The notes under the pieces are model-generated. The model was not told the origin of the DNA. It saw only the letters and a program-made list of their open reading frames with translations, and did not search any database. A DNA stretch of 64,000 nt, from the NCBI RefSeq assembly GCF_004339525.1, contig NZ_SMGE01000001.1, forward strand, positions 62,001-126,000. The letters are read 5' to 3'. Of the stretch, positions 47,145 through 56,546 are shown piece after piece. Positions within the stretch are counted from its first letter, which is position 1, and each line of letters starts with the position of its first letter. This DNA is from Flavobacterium sp. 90 (GTDB lineage Bacteria > Bacteroidota > Bacteroidia > Flavobacteriales > Flavobacteriaceae). Position numbers and translations under genes: made by a program.

Positions 47145-48230
47145 TTAAATATTTTCAATAACTCTCACACCAGGATCTACAGACACGGCATAAGCTTCCT
47201 GCGCTCCGGCTTTTAAAATAGCTTCAATTACCTGATTTTCATTTTTAGGATCGGCAATTACAACAATACTTCCGCCGCCGCCAGAACCTACAATTTTAGC
47301 ACCATAAGCGCCTGCACGCAAAGCTGCATTGATCATATCATCAATTCGTGGAACTGTAATTTTTAATAAATCTCGCAAAACTTCGTGATGCTGATTCATT
47401 AAATCTCCAATTTTTTTAAGGTCTAAAACTGGTTTTTCAAACTCTTTTAAAGCTTCTTTTGTATAATGATAATTTTTTATCGCCGCTTCAAAAAACGGAA
47501 TCAATCTATCCGGCAAACAATTTCTGTAGCGATCTATATCTTCAATTTCAGAAGTATAAAGATCAAAATCAGGGAAATTTTGCTTGACAATTCCTATAGA
47601 CATTAGTGCGTTTCCTTTTATTTCGCCAATTAAACCAATTGTTTCTTTTGGCACGCCCGAAACTCCTGTAATTAAACCTTTTAAATCTTTTCTAATTACT
47701 TTAAACGAAAAAGGTTCTTTGGTATTAATATACACCACATTTCCAACTCCAATGCTAAAATGATCCATCATTCCTCCTGGTTCTCCATGTTCGAGAACTT
47801 CAGATTCGTAACCTACTTTTGAAATAAACTCAGAGGTAACTTCCTGATTTACGCCAAAAGCCGAAATCAAAAACTGAATCCAAGCCATTAATAATGCCGA
47901 TGAACTTGATGTTCCTGAATTAATGGGAATATCTCCGGTAATTGTGATATTGTAACCTACATTTGGTAAACAACCGTATCTGCGTAAAACACGCAATGAG
48001 GAAGCAAAATAATCTCGTGGCTCTAATGTATCAAAAGTTGCATCGATATCAATGACACGAACTTCATCGATATCAATCATATTCAGAACAAATGTTTTGG
48101 TGTTATTTTGTTCAGCAGTTAGTTTTATATTTCTATCAATTGCACAGGCGATAACCGGCAATCCTAAATAATCTTGATGATCTCCAAAGAGACATGTCCG
48201 ACCTGGGGCTAATGAAGTAATTTTTTTCAC
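47145..48230 (-). CDS. GHMP family sugar kinase (galactokinase-like)
   Basis: A 361-residue GHMP kinase starting at GTG. Motif 1 is APGRTCLFGDHQDYLGLPV (8-26), similar to the sugar site of galactokinase; motif 2 is PINSGTSSSSALL (102-114), the ATP-binding loop; motif 3 is KIVGSGGGGSIVVIAD near residue 316-331. It should phosphorylate a sugar at C1. The gene is first in its transcript, 15 nt from the nucleotidyltransferase. Its promoter at 48320-48350 and the two upstream operators are nearly identical to those of susC. Confidence 0.82.
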   Translation of the reverse strand: MKKITSLAPGRTCLFGDHQDYLGLPVIACAIDRNIKLTAEQNNTKTFVLNMIDIDEVRVIDIDATFDTLEPRDYFASSLRVLRRYGCLPNVGYNITITGDIPINSGTSSSSALLMAWIQFLISAFGVNQEVTSEFISKVGYESEVLEHGEPGGMMDHFSIGVGNVVYINTKEPFSFKVIRKDLKGLITGVSGVPKETIGLIGEIKGNALMSIGIVKQNFPDFDLYTSEIEDIDRYRNCLPDRLIPFFEAAIKNYHYTKEALKEFEKPVLDLKKIGDLMNQHHEVLRDLLKITVPRIDDMINAALRAGAYGAKIVGSGGGGSIVVIADPKNENQVIEAILKAGAQEAYAVSVDPGVRVIENI

Positions 48231-48319
48231 TTGACAATTCTATGATAAAATATTGTAAATCAAATAATTACAATATTAATTGGTTAAGGATTTATTTTAG
48301 TTTTCTGGTTTTGATTCTA

Positions 48320-48350
48320 CGAAACTATATATTATATTTTTATAAAACAA
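48320..48350 (-). promoter_or_regulatory. Promoter of the GHMP kinase operon
   Basis: The minus strand reads TTG (48348-48350), 20 nt, TAGTTTCG (48320-48327), one mismatch from TAnnTTTG. The sequence, spacing and flanks are the same as at susC (51618-51648). Confidence 0.65.
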
Positions 48351-48365
48351 GAAAAAAACAAAAAA

Positions 48366-48402
48366 TGTGCTCGAACACACCAAATAAATGTTCTCGAGCA
48401 CA
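48366..48402. promoter_or_regulatory. Paired LacI-type operators, module 1
   Basis: TGTGCTCGAACACA (48366-48379) and TGTTCTCGAGCACA (48389-48402) are 14-bp palindromes with a central CG, as expected for LacI family sites, with centres 23 bp apart. They lie just upstream of the kinase promoter and 60-96 bp before the LacI-type gene. Confidence 0.75.
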
Positions 48403-48448
48403 CTAAATAATTCTGACAGAATTTTTTAAATAATTAAATCAAAGTTTC

Positions 48449-48456
48449 TATATTTG
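48449..48456 (+). promoter_or_regulatory. -7 box right before the LacI-type start codon
   Basis: TATATTTG ends only 5 nt before the ATG at 48462. If it is used, the message would have almost no leader. Confidence 0.4.
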
Positions 48457-48461
48457 CTCAT

Positions 48462-49502
48462 ATGGATAAAAAGTACACAATTAAGGATATAGCAAAAATG
48501 GCTGGAGTTTCTAAAGGAACTGTTGACCGCGTTTTGCACAATAGAGGAAAAGTATCTCCAACGGCTTTAGAGAAAATCAATGAGGTTTTGAACGTTATTG
48601 ATTATCAGCCCAACTTAATTGCCCGAAATTTAAAAAGCACAAAAGTCTATAGAATTTGTGTTTTACTTCCGGATCCTGAAATTGACTCTTACTGGCTTCC
48701 GTGCGTAAACGGAATTCAGGAAGCAATAACCGAGTTTAAAGCTTATAGTGTCGTAATCGAAACGCACTATTTTAATCCGGAAAGCACTAAATCATTTTTA
48801 AGCACAAACGAAAACATCATCAAGAAATCGCCTGACGCTGTTTTGATCGCTCCGTTATTCCATAAAGAAACTTTGGAAATCGTTAAACAATATGACGAAT
48901 TGAATATTATGGTGAATACTTTTAATAATCAAATCGAAGGCGAATCTATTAAAAGTTTTGTTGGACAAGACTTGTACAAAAGCGGACGCGTAGCGGCAAG
49001 TTTAATGAATCTGATTTTGACTGACGGTCAAATTGCGATTATACACATTGACGAAAGCCTTAAAAATGCGGTTCACATGCAGGAAAAGGAAAAAGGCTTC
49101 AGAAATTATTTTGACGAAAAAAAGATTGCCGGTTTTTCTTTGACAACTCTAAAACTAAAACACCCAAATGTTGAAACTAAATTTTTGGCATTTGTAGAAG
49201 AGAATCCAAATTTGAAAGGAATTTTCATCACGACTTCAAAAGCATATCAAATCGCTTCTATCCTATCTTCGATAAAAACAAAAAAAATTGCGATTATAGG
49301 CTACGATTTAGTCGAAAAAAATGTGAACTTCCTAAACCAGGGATTGGTTCACTTTTTAATTCACCAAAATCAAAAAAGACAAGCTTATCTTGGAGTGAGT
49401 ACTTTAGTCGAACATTTTTTATTCCGCAAAGATATTCCGGAAACAATATTACTGCCTATTGATATTATTAATGTCGAGAATGCTACATTTTACATTTCTT
49501 AA
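48462..49502 (+). CDS. LacI family transcriptional regulator of the sugar locus
   Basis: A 346-residue regulator. Residues 4-52 are the LacI helix-turn-helix and hinge region (YTIKDIAKMAGVSKGTVDRVL, cited in pieces: TIKDIAKMAG, VSKGTVDRVL), with Asp where many members have Ser in TVSR. Residues about 62-340 resemble a periplasmic-binding-protein domain (VLLPDPEIDSYW, IAPLFHK, IAIIGYDLV) that would sense a sugar or sugar phosphate. Two pairs of matching palindromes, one beside this gene and one before susC, make it the likely common regulator of both operons. It starts within a few bases of a -7 box. Confidence 0.88.
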   Translation: MDKKYTIKDIAKMAGVSKGTVDRVLHNRGKVSPTALEKINEVLNVIDYQPNLIARNLKSTKVYRICVLLPDPEIDSYWLPCVNGIQEAITEFKAYSVVIETHYFNPESTKSFLSTNENIIKKSPDAVLIAPLFHKETLEIVKQYDELNIMVNTFNNQIEGESIKSFVGQDLYKSGRVAASLMNLILTDGQIAIIHIDESLKNAVHMQEKEKGFRNYFDEKKIAGFSLTTLKLKHPNVETKFLAFVEENPNLKGIFITTSKAYQIASILSSIKTKKIAIIGYDLVEKNVNFLNQGLVHFLIHQNQKRQAYLGVSTLVEHFLFRKDIPETILLPIDIINVENATFYIS

Positions 49503-49509
49503 CTGTTTT

Positions 49510-50560
49510 TTGCCCGCCGATTTAGCGGATTGAACGGGTTTACACAGATTTTTTTTTATATATGTGATAAAAATTCGCTCACAGATTTGGGAGATTTTTT
49601 TTGCAAATTTAATTACAAAAGACGCACTGCTGTGCGCCTCTACGTTAAAAACTTTGCGTCTTTGCGACTTTGCGAGATTAATTTTATTTATAAAAACCAG
49701 CGAAAACCAGCAAAAACCAGCAAAAACCAGCAAAAACCAGTTTAATCAGTTTAATCCGTGGGCTAAAAAATTGCACGCAGATTTGGCAGATTAAACAGAT
49801 TTACGCAGATTATTTTTTTGCAATTCTATTAGAAAATTTTAATTACAAAGACGCACTGCTGTGCGCCTCTACGTTAAAAATTTTGCGACTTTGCGAGATT
49901 AATTTTATTTATAAAAAACAGCGAAAACCCGTTCAATCAGTTAAATCCGTGGGCTTAAAATATGGCACGCAGATTTGGCAGATTAAACAGATTTACGCAG
50001 ATTATTTTTTTTTGCAATTCTATTAGAAAATTTTAAATACCAAAGACGCACTGCTGTGCGCCTCTACGTTAAAAATTTTGCGACTTTGCGAGATTAATTT
50101 TATTTATAAAAAACAGCGAAAACCCGTTTAATCAGTTAAATCCGTGGGCTTAAAATATGGCACGCAGATTTGGCAGATTAAACAGATTTACGCAGATTAT
50201 TTTTTTTGCAATTCTATTAGAAAATTTTAAATACCAAAGACGCACTGCTGTGCGCCTCTACGTTAAAAATTTCGCGACTTTGCGACTTTTCGAGATTAAT
50301 TTTATTTATAAAAAACAGCGAAAACCCGTTTAATCAGTTAAATCCGTGGGCTAAAAAATTGCTCGCAGATTTGGCAGATTAAACAGATTTACGCAGATTA
50401 TTTTTTTTTTACAATTCTATTAGAAAATTTTAAATACAAAGACGCACTGCTGTGCGCCTCTACGTTAAAAATTTTGCGACTTTGCGACTTTGCGAGATTA
50501 ATTTTATTCATAAAAACAGCGAAAACCCGTTCAATCAGTTAAATCCGTGGGCTTAAAATA
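49510..50560. repeat. Tandem repeat array, five units of about 195 bp
   Basis: Each unit has GACGCACTGCTGTGCGCCTC (starts at 49621, 49850, 50045, 50239 and 50441), a 'gcgactttgcgagatt' block, an 'aaaacccgtt...aatccgtgggc' block and a 'cgcagatttggcagatt' block. Spacings are 229, 195, 194 and 202 bp; the first unit is the most diverged. CGCAC-TGCT-GTGCG forms a small hairpin in each unit. The frames that cross the array on the plus strand are not genes. The last unit supplies the final codons of the CBM9-like gene. Confidence 0.85.
49691..49740. repeat. 10-bp microsatellite-like repeat
   Basis: Five head-to-tail copies of a 10-bp unit (CAAAAACCAG, first two slightly different) inside the first unit of the array. 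Confidence 0.8.
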
Positions 50561-51183
50561 AATTTCCCAAAAGAAGAAGCGATATGAAAATTAGGCGTTT
50601 CAGTATTTGGATTTACCCAAGAAATCCAGGTTGCATCGTATTGTAGATTTTCAGCCAGAGAAAATTTCGCTCTAAAAACTCCCGTCTCGATTGTATTATC
50701 TTTAATTAGATTTAAACTTTCTAAAGATTGAATACTAATTCGGCCTTCGACCATAAATGAAGTTTCGTCTTTTGAAGCTTTTACATCAATATCCTTTTTA
50801 GGCCATTTCCAATCAAAATCAAAATCTTTGTTTGGTCGCGCTTCAAAATCCATTATTCGCGCTGCAGTATCCATTTCAAGACAGTAATAAGGATTTAAAG
50901 AATCATTCGCGCGAAAGAAAAGTTCTACTCTATCAGAATTTCCAATACTATCAAAACTATTGTCTTTTTGATCTCTATAAATATCGGTATCAAAAACTCT
51001 AAAATTAAAAAAGAGATTTTCCAGATCCCAAAGTGCTCTAAATTCTATTTTAGAAACAGCATCATTTTTCCATGGTGAAGAAAAATCAGTTAAACAATTT
51101 GCTTTTTTCCATAGCTCAGAATCTAAAAATTCATTAGCACTTTTTTGATTTTTATCGATTAAAACTACCTGATATTCTTTCAC
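50539..51183 (-). CDS. CBM9-like carbohydrate-binding protein, no signal peptide
   Basis: A 214-residue protein of the CBM9-like (family 9 type) group, starting at GTG. Landmarks are ALWDLENLFFNFRVFD, DRVELFF (about 84-90) and a C-terminal TWISWVNPNTETPNFHIASSFG (cited in part: WISWVNP, FHIASSFGKF). It has no N-terminal signal peptide, unlike many relatives. Its final codons (ILSPRI and the stop) lie within the repeat array, so the end of the protein is repeat-derived. It is divergent from susC and probably belongs to the same sugar locus; the ligand is unknown. Confidence 0.75.
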   Translation of the reverse strand: MKEYQVVLIDKNQKSANEFLDSELWKKANCLTDFSSPWKNDAVSKIEFRALWDLENLFFNFRVFDTDIYRDQKDNSFDSIGNSDRVELFFRANDSLNPYYCLEMDTAARIMDFEARPNKDFDFDWKWPKKDIDVKASKDETSFMVEGRISIQSLESLNLIKDNTIETGVFRAKFSLAENLQYDATWISWVNPNTETPNFHIASSFGKFILSPRI

Positions 51184-51564
51184 AATTTTGACTCTTAAAT
51201 TTTGTTAATTTTTTACTTTTCTAAAAATTGAAAACACACTAAAATGCATTCCTCATTTCGGACTATTTTCAGAAGGACTAATATACTTTAAAATTCAGAA
51301 AAAAGTAACTTCTTTTTTAATAAAGAAAAATCCGTAAAAATCAATTTTTCTGTTAAATAATTCCATAAGAAAAGCCTGTTTAATTATTATAAATCTAATC
51401 ACGTCATTACGAAATTCACAACATTTTACACAAACTACATTTATAATTCATCTAAATAACAATTTGACATAAAATAACCTCAAATATAGAAGGGCTTTTA
51501 TTTCCAAAATATTTTATATAAATCACATCATTTTATGTCAAAAAAAACGTTTTGCACATTTTTA

Positions 51565-51601
51565 TGTGCTCGAGAACATAAATTATGTGTGTTCGAGCAC
51601 A
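51565..51601. promoter_or_regulatory. Paired LacI-type operators, module 2
   Basis: TGTGCTCGAGAACA (51565-51578) and TGTGTTCGAGCACA (51588-51601), centres 23 bp apart, the same spacing as in module 1. With both modules the consensus is TGTKYTCGARMACA. Both sites lie upstream of the -33 element. Confidence 0.75.
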
Positions 51602-51617
51602 TTTTTTGTGTTTTTTC

Positions 51618-51648
51618 TTGTTTTATAAAAATATAATATATAGTTTCG
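51618..51648 (+). promoter_or_regulatory. Promoter of susC
   Basis: TTG (51618-51620), 20 nt, TAGTTTCG (51641-51648). This is the same sequence as the kinase promoter on the other strand. Confidence 0.65.
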
Positions 51649-51894
51649 TCAAGTATTAATCTTAAAACTAAGTTAATTAAGGAAAATTTTAAGCGTTTTT
51701 GCCACTCAAAAACGGGATAAAAGTTGATGAAATCGTTCCCTGTTAAAGCGAAAATGAAACGACTATTTTAAAAAGAAAACAGCTCACTTTAAAACCAAAT
51801 AAAAAGACAGAATGAATTTTTAAGATCAAAAAAGAAATCTAAAACTTACAAAGAAGAAAAAACAAATTAATCATTAACCAAAACCAATTTTAGT

Positions 51895-54800
51895 ATGAAA
51901 TTATTAACTCAAAAAAAGCCAAGGGATTTTCGGATTACGAATGTTTCCAATAAAGAAATTAAACTCACAATTCTTTCCTTATTAGCTTTAACGTTTCAGG
52001 CTTCAGCAGCTTCATCAATAAATACATCAACTAAAAACAATGTTGTATTGTTTTTTGAAAAAACGATAAAGGGTAACGTAACAGATCAAAACGGGCTTCC
52101 TATTGCTGGTGCTAATGTTGTAGTAAAAGGCACAACCAAAGGTGTTCAAACTGATGTTGATGGAAGTTTTGTTATTACTGTTCCTGACAATGCTACTAAA
52201 CTTATTGTAACTTATATTGGTATGGAAGATCAAGAAGTTGCAATAGGAAGTTCTCCAATAAAAGTGATCTTGAAAGAAGTTGGACAAAAACTAGAGGAAA
52301 TCGTAATTGGATACGGAAAAGCTAAGAAAAAAGACCTTACCGGTTCTGTTGCTTCGGTTGGAAAAGACAATTTAAACTTAGGCGGAACAGTTTCGAATGT
52401 TGGACAAGCTCTTCAAGGACGTGCTTCCGGAGTTCAGGTACAACAAAATAGTTATGCGCCCGGAACTACTCCTAGTATAATTATTAGAGGAGGAAACTCA
52501 ATTACAACCTCAAATGCGCCATTGTATGTAGTTGACGGTTTTATTACAAGTACCGGAGCATCAATTAGCCCAAATGATATCGAAAGCATCCAGATTCTTA
52601 AAGATGCTGCTTCTACAGCAATTTACGGTTCAAGAGGAGGAAACGGAGTTATTATGATTACGACCAAAAAAGGGAAATCAGGTAAAATGCAAATTGAAGG
52701 TGAAATCTCAGATGGTTTTCAAAATATTATCCAGGAACCTTCATTGTTAAACGGACAACAATATGCTTCTATTCAAAATGCGATTGCTGCTGAAAACGGT
52801 AGACCGCCTGTTTTTCCTGCAAGTTTTCCTATTGCTAATACGAATTGGTTTGAGGCGGCAACTCGTCCCGGAGAAGTATTAAACAGAACGCTTACTTTTA
52901 GCGGAAGCGATAAAACCTCTAAATTTTTCTTATCCGGAAATTATTTAAAACAAACCGGAGCAATAGAAAATACTGATTTCACACGATATACTGTTCGTAT
53001 TGGAGCTGAGAAAAAATTTAGTGACAAAGTAACAGTAGGAACCAATGTATATGGTGCTGCAAGTGAAGGTCACAACAGTGATTTTGGCGACAATATTTTA
53101 GCTCCATTATTTTCTATTCAAACTGCACCTCCTTCTATCCCTATTTATAATGCTGACGGATCTTACTACAAATTCCAAGGAAAAGATAACGCTTTAGCAC
53201 TTTTACTTGAACCAACAGATCACACGATCAATAGACTAGTAAATGGAAATATGTTTCTGGATTATGAAATCATTAAAGGTTTAACATACCATTTTGGAGC
53301 TGGTGCAGAATGGCAAGAGAATATTCAGGGTAAATATACGCCACGAACTCTTGTTGCAGGAGCTGCATTAAACGGTACCGGATCTGAGGAAAATAAAACT
53401 TATTTCAGATGGAGTACAGAACAATATTTGACTTATAAATTCAATATTAAAGATCAGCATTCTTTTACAGCAATGATTGGAACATCAAACCAAAAAGATA
53501 CTTATGAAAGAATGAAAGCACAGGGATCCGGTTTTGCAAATGATATATTAACTTATTACAATCTTGAAAGTGCAGCTGTTTATTTAAGACCTGAAACTCA
53601 GAAAACGGAAACTAAACTTACCTCTTATTTCGGAAGGTTAGGGTATTCTTTTGATGACAAATATTTAGCATCATTTACAATTAGACGTGATGGTTCTTCT
53701 CGTTTTGGTCCAAATAACAAATACGGTACTTTCCCTTCCGGAGCAGTTGCCTGGAGAATCTCAAAAGAGGCATTTATGCAAAATTTAGAAGCTCTTTCAG
53801 AACTAAAACTAAGAGTAAGTTATGGTATTACAGGAAATGACGGAATTCCGGATTATTTATATTTGGCGAATCTTGCTCCATGGAATGTTACTATTTCTGA
53901 CGGCTCTTTTGTAGGTGGTAATGAACCTAAAAACTTATCAAATCCTGATCTAAAATGGGAACAACAATCTCAAGCCAATATTGGTTTGGATATGGGATTC
54001 TTTAATGACAGACTTACTGCTACAATTGATGTTTACAAAAAGAGAACAACAGATGCACTTTTAAATGTTCCTGTTGGAGGATGGTGGGGATTTAGCACCC
54101 AAACTCTTAACTCAGGTACAGTTGATAATAAAGGAATTGAACTTGGTATAAGCAGTGAAAACTTTAAAAATGATAAATTCTACTGGAGAACCTCTTTAAA
54201 TCTTGCGTACAATAAACAAGAAGTAATTTCACTTGCAGATAATGTTAAAATAATCAGTTACAATACTTCTAACCCAAGTGGTACTGTTTCCGGTCGTGAA
54301 TTTACAAGACTAGAACCTGGAAAAGAAATGGGGGTTTTATATGGATTTAAATATGCCGGAGTAATTAAAACCGGAGAAGTTTATGCTCCACAACCTTTAT
54401 CTAAGCCTGGAGATCCAAAATATGAAGATTTAAACGGAGATGGTAAAATTACGGCTGATGACAGAACTTATTTGGGAAATTCTACGCCACATTTTATTGT
54501 TGGTTTCAATAATGACTTTAGATTTGGAAATTTTGATGTGAATGTATTCTTCCAAGGCGCTCTTGATTACTCTGTTTACAATATGACAAGAATGGTTGGA
54601 GAATCAAGCACGAGTACAGATGCATTAAATCGCTGGGTTGCCGGAACAAATGAAAACACAGATATTCCAAGAGACGGTTATTACAAAAGTACATACGGAA
54701 GCTATGTAAATTCAAGATTTGTTGAGGATGCGTCTTATTTGCGTCTTAAAAACTTATCAATTGGATATTCTATTCCTGAAAGCATCTTAAAACCTACCAA

Positions 54801-54993
54801 GTTTATTGATAATATAAGATTGTACGCTATTGGTCAAAATTTATTGACAATTACAAAATATTCCGGGAATGATCCTGAAATAAATGGACATACAGCTAGT
54901 GCCACGGCTCAAAATCTTGGTGGAGGAATTGATTTCAACTCTTTCCCGGCTTCAAGAACCTTTATACTAGGAATAAAAATAGCAATTCATTAA
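51895..54993 (+). CDS. SusC/RagA family TonB-linked outer membrane protein
   Basis: A 1032-residue outer-membrane transporter. A long N-terminus with a signal-like segment (about 22-40) leads to a CarboxypepD_reg domain (about 57-130, IKGNVTDQNGLPIAGANV), a TonB-box-like EEIVIGYG (134-141), a plug domain (about 143-255, with IIIRGGNSIT and ILKDAASTAIYGSRGGNGV) and a 22-strand-type barrel to the C-terminal SRTFILGIKIAIH. With SusD it captures and imports oligosaccharides using TonB energy. susD follows after 31 nt. Regulation is likely by the LacI-type protein through the paired operators upstream. Confidence 0.95.
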   Translation: MKLLTQKKPRDFRITNVSNKEIKLTILSLLALTFQASAASSINTSTKNNVVLFFEKTIKGNVTDQNGLPIAGANVVVKGTTKGVQTDVDGSFVITVPDNATKLIVTYIGMEDQEVAIGSSPIKVILKEVGQKLEEIVIGYGKAKKKDLTGSVASVGKDNLNLGGTVSNVGQALQGRASGVQVQQNSYAPGTTPSIIIRGGNSITTSNAPLYVVDGFITSTGASISPNDIESIQILKDAASTAIYGSRGGNGVIMITTKKGKSGKMQIEGEISDGFQNIIQEPSLLNGQQYASIQNAIAAENGRPPVFPASFPIANTNWFEAATRPGEVLNRTLTFSGSDKTSKFFLSGNYLKQTGAIENTDFTRYTVRIGAEKKFSDKVTVGTNVYGAASEGHNSDFGDNILAPLFSIQTAPPSIPIYNADGSYYKFQGKDNALALLLEPTDHTINRLVNGNMFLDYEIIKGLTYHFGAGAEWQENIQGKYTPRTLVAGAALNGTGSEENKTYFRWSTEQYLTYKFNIKDQHSFTAMIGTSNQKDTYERMKAQGSGFANDILTYYNLESAAVYLRPETQKTETKLTSYFGRLGYSFDDKYLASFTIRRDGSSRFGPNNKYGTFPSGAVAWRISKEAFMQNLEALSELKLRVSYGITGNDGIPDYLYLANLAPWNVTISDGSFVGGNEPKNLSNPDLKWEQQSQANIGLDMGFFNDRLTATIDVYKKRTTDALLNVPVGGWWGFSTQTLNSGTVDNKGIELGISSENFKNDKFYWRTSLNLAYNKQEVISLADNVKIISYNTSNPSGTVSGREFTRLEPGKEMGVLYGFKYAGVIKTGEVYAPQPLSKPGDPKYEDLNGDGKITADDRTYLGNSTPHFIVGFNNDFRFGNFDVNVFFQGALDYSVYNMTRMVGESSTSTDALNRWVAGTNENTDIPRDGYYKSTYGSYVNSRFVEDASYLRLKNLSIGYSIPESILKPTKFIDNIRLYAIGQNLLTITKYSGNDPEINGHTASATAQNLGGGIDFNSFPASRTFILGIKIAIH

Positions 54994-55024
54994 TAGCTTT
55001 TTCAATAACATTAAATTCATCAAA

Positions 55025-56536
55025 ATGAAAAAATATACAATATTATTGCTTTTACTTGGTACAGGTTTACAATATTCCTGCAATGAGGATCTTAATCCTA
55101 CAGTATACAGCACTTTGACTACTACGAATGGATATCAAACCAAATCAGATGCTATTGCTGCAGTGAACTCTATTTACGGCAGATTAAAAGGACCTTCTGT
55201 AGGAGATAATTTTTCGTATTGGGCGACACGACATTTTGCACTAACGGATATTGCAACAGATTTAGGCCACTGCCAATTTGGTGGAGATCCGGGACAATTA
55301 TCATTAGGAACATGGAATTCAGCAAATGGTTTACTTCTGGAAGACTGGAATGCGATGTATAAATTAATTTCCAACGCTAATACTGCCATTTATTATATCG
55401 GAAAGATGTCTTCAATTTCAGAAGTGGATAAAGCTCAATTCATTTCTGAAGCTAAATTCTTAAGAGCATCAGCTTATATGGATCTAACAGATTCTTGGGG
55501 TCCCGTTGTTTTAATGACCGAAGACAATTTAGCAAATCCAAAGTATCTGGAACAAACAGCACCAACATCTGTAGATAAAATTGATGAATTTATCATCAAA
55601 GACCTTACAGAAATCGCTAATGTTTTACCTGTTAACTATAAGGAAAATATAGTTTATGGTTCTAATGATGTTGGTCGCGCAACGAAAGGTGCAGCACTTA
55701 CTTTATTAGCAAAATTATACCTGCGCAGCCACGATTGGCAAAAAGTAGCAACACTTACACAACAAGTAATAAATCTTGGCGAATACAGCCTTTATCCTTC
55801 TTACTTAGGTTTATTTAAAGAAAGTAACAAATGGTGCAGCGAAAATATTTTCTCTTCATTAAGTGATGCGAACACAAACGGAACGGAATTATTGAATCAC
55901 TTTGGACCAACTGATCATCCTATTGTTCAAAACAGATGGCAATATTATACAGTAAACTGGGATTTCTACAACACTTTTGGTGACGAAGACGAGCGTAAAC
56001 AATGTTTCTTTCCTGAATTTATGGGTTCAGATCATTTACTACATAAACAAGCTCCAACATTAGGCGCACAACCACCAGCAGGACAATTGTATATGCCGGA
56101 TGTATCAACCAGAAAATATGCTGATGATGAAACTACAACTTATTATGATGGTCATAGTGTAAACATCCTTCGTTATGCTGATGTTTTATTAAGCAGAGCT
56201 GAAGCATTAAACGAAATCAGCGGTCCAACAACTGAAGCTATTGGTCTTATCAATCAGGTTAAAGCAAGATCGCACGCCAAACAATTGGTTTTAGGCGATT
56301 ACAATCAGAATTCATTGAGAGATGCTATTTTGCAAGAAAGAGGATGGGAACTTTTCTATGAAGGAAAACGTCGTGCAGATTTGATCAGAATGAACAAATA
56401 TGATGTTCTTGTAAATGCTTACCACCTTAGAGTCGGAGAAGCGGCACTTGTCAAAATGCCACAAAATAAATATTACACTTATCCACAAAGTCAGGTCGAT
56501 CTTAACCCTAACTTAAGTAATGCCGACAGACAATAA
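55025..56536 (+). CDS. RagB/SusD family surface lipoprotein
   Basis: A 503-residue lipoprotein with a lipobox ending at C19 (LQYSC). The SusD fold is shown by NAAIYYIGKMSS-type N-terminal helices (AMYKLISNANTAIYYIG), AEAKFLRASAYMDL, a TPR-like ATKGAALTLLAKLYL and the C-terminal DAILQERGWELFYEGKRRADLIR (cited in part: ERGWELFYEGKRR). SusD caps SusC and binds the glycan at the cell surface. A strong hairpin terminator follows, which would lower transcription into the genes beyond. Confidence 0.95.
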   Translation: MKKYTILLLLLGTGLQYSCNEDLNPTVYSTLTTTNGYQTKSDAIAAVNSIYGRLKGPSVGDNFSYWATRHFALTDIATDLGHCQFGGDPGQLSLGTWNSANGLLLEDWNAMYKLISNANTAIYYIGKMSSISEVDKAQFISEAKFLRASAYMDLTDSWGPVVLMTEDNLANPKYLEQTAPTSVDKIDEFIIKDLTEIANVLPVNYKENIVYGSNDVGRATKGAALTLLAKLYLRSHDWQKVATLTQQVINLGEYSLYPSYLGLFKESNKWCSENIFSSLSDANTNGTELLNHFGPTDHPIVQNRWQYYTVNWDFYNTFGDEDERKQCFFPEFMGSDHLLHKQAPTLGAQPPAGQLYMPDVSTRKYADDETTTYYDGHSVNILRYADVLLSRAEALNEISGPTTEAIGLINQVKARSHAKQLVLGDYNQNSLRDAILQERGWELFYEGKRRADLIRMNKYDVLVNAYHLRVGEAALVKMPQNKYYTYPQSQVDLNPNLSNADRQ

Positions 56537-56546
56537 GTAAAATTAT

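Larger units (their letters stand above)
51184..51894. other. Regulatory region between the CBM9-like gene and susC
   Basis: The left half (to about 51540) is AT-rich and shows no gene. The right half holds the second operator pair, the susC promoter and a leader of about 245 nt. No riboswitch that I recognise is in the leader. Confidence 0.55.

Noticed and set aside
49530..49794. Two overlapping plus-strand open frames
   Set aside because: They lie entirely in the tandem array; other units do not keep the frames.
49510..50560. CRISPR array
   Set aside because: Units are about 195 bp and nearly identical along their length, with no short repeat-spacer pattern and no cas genes.
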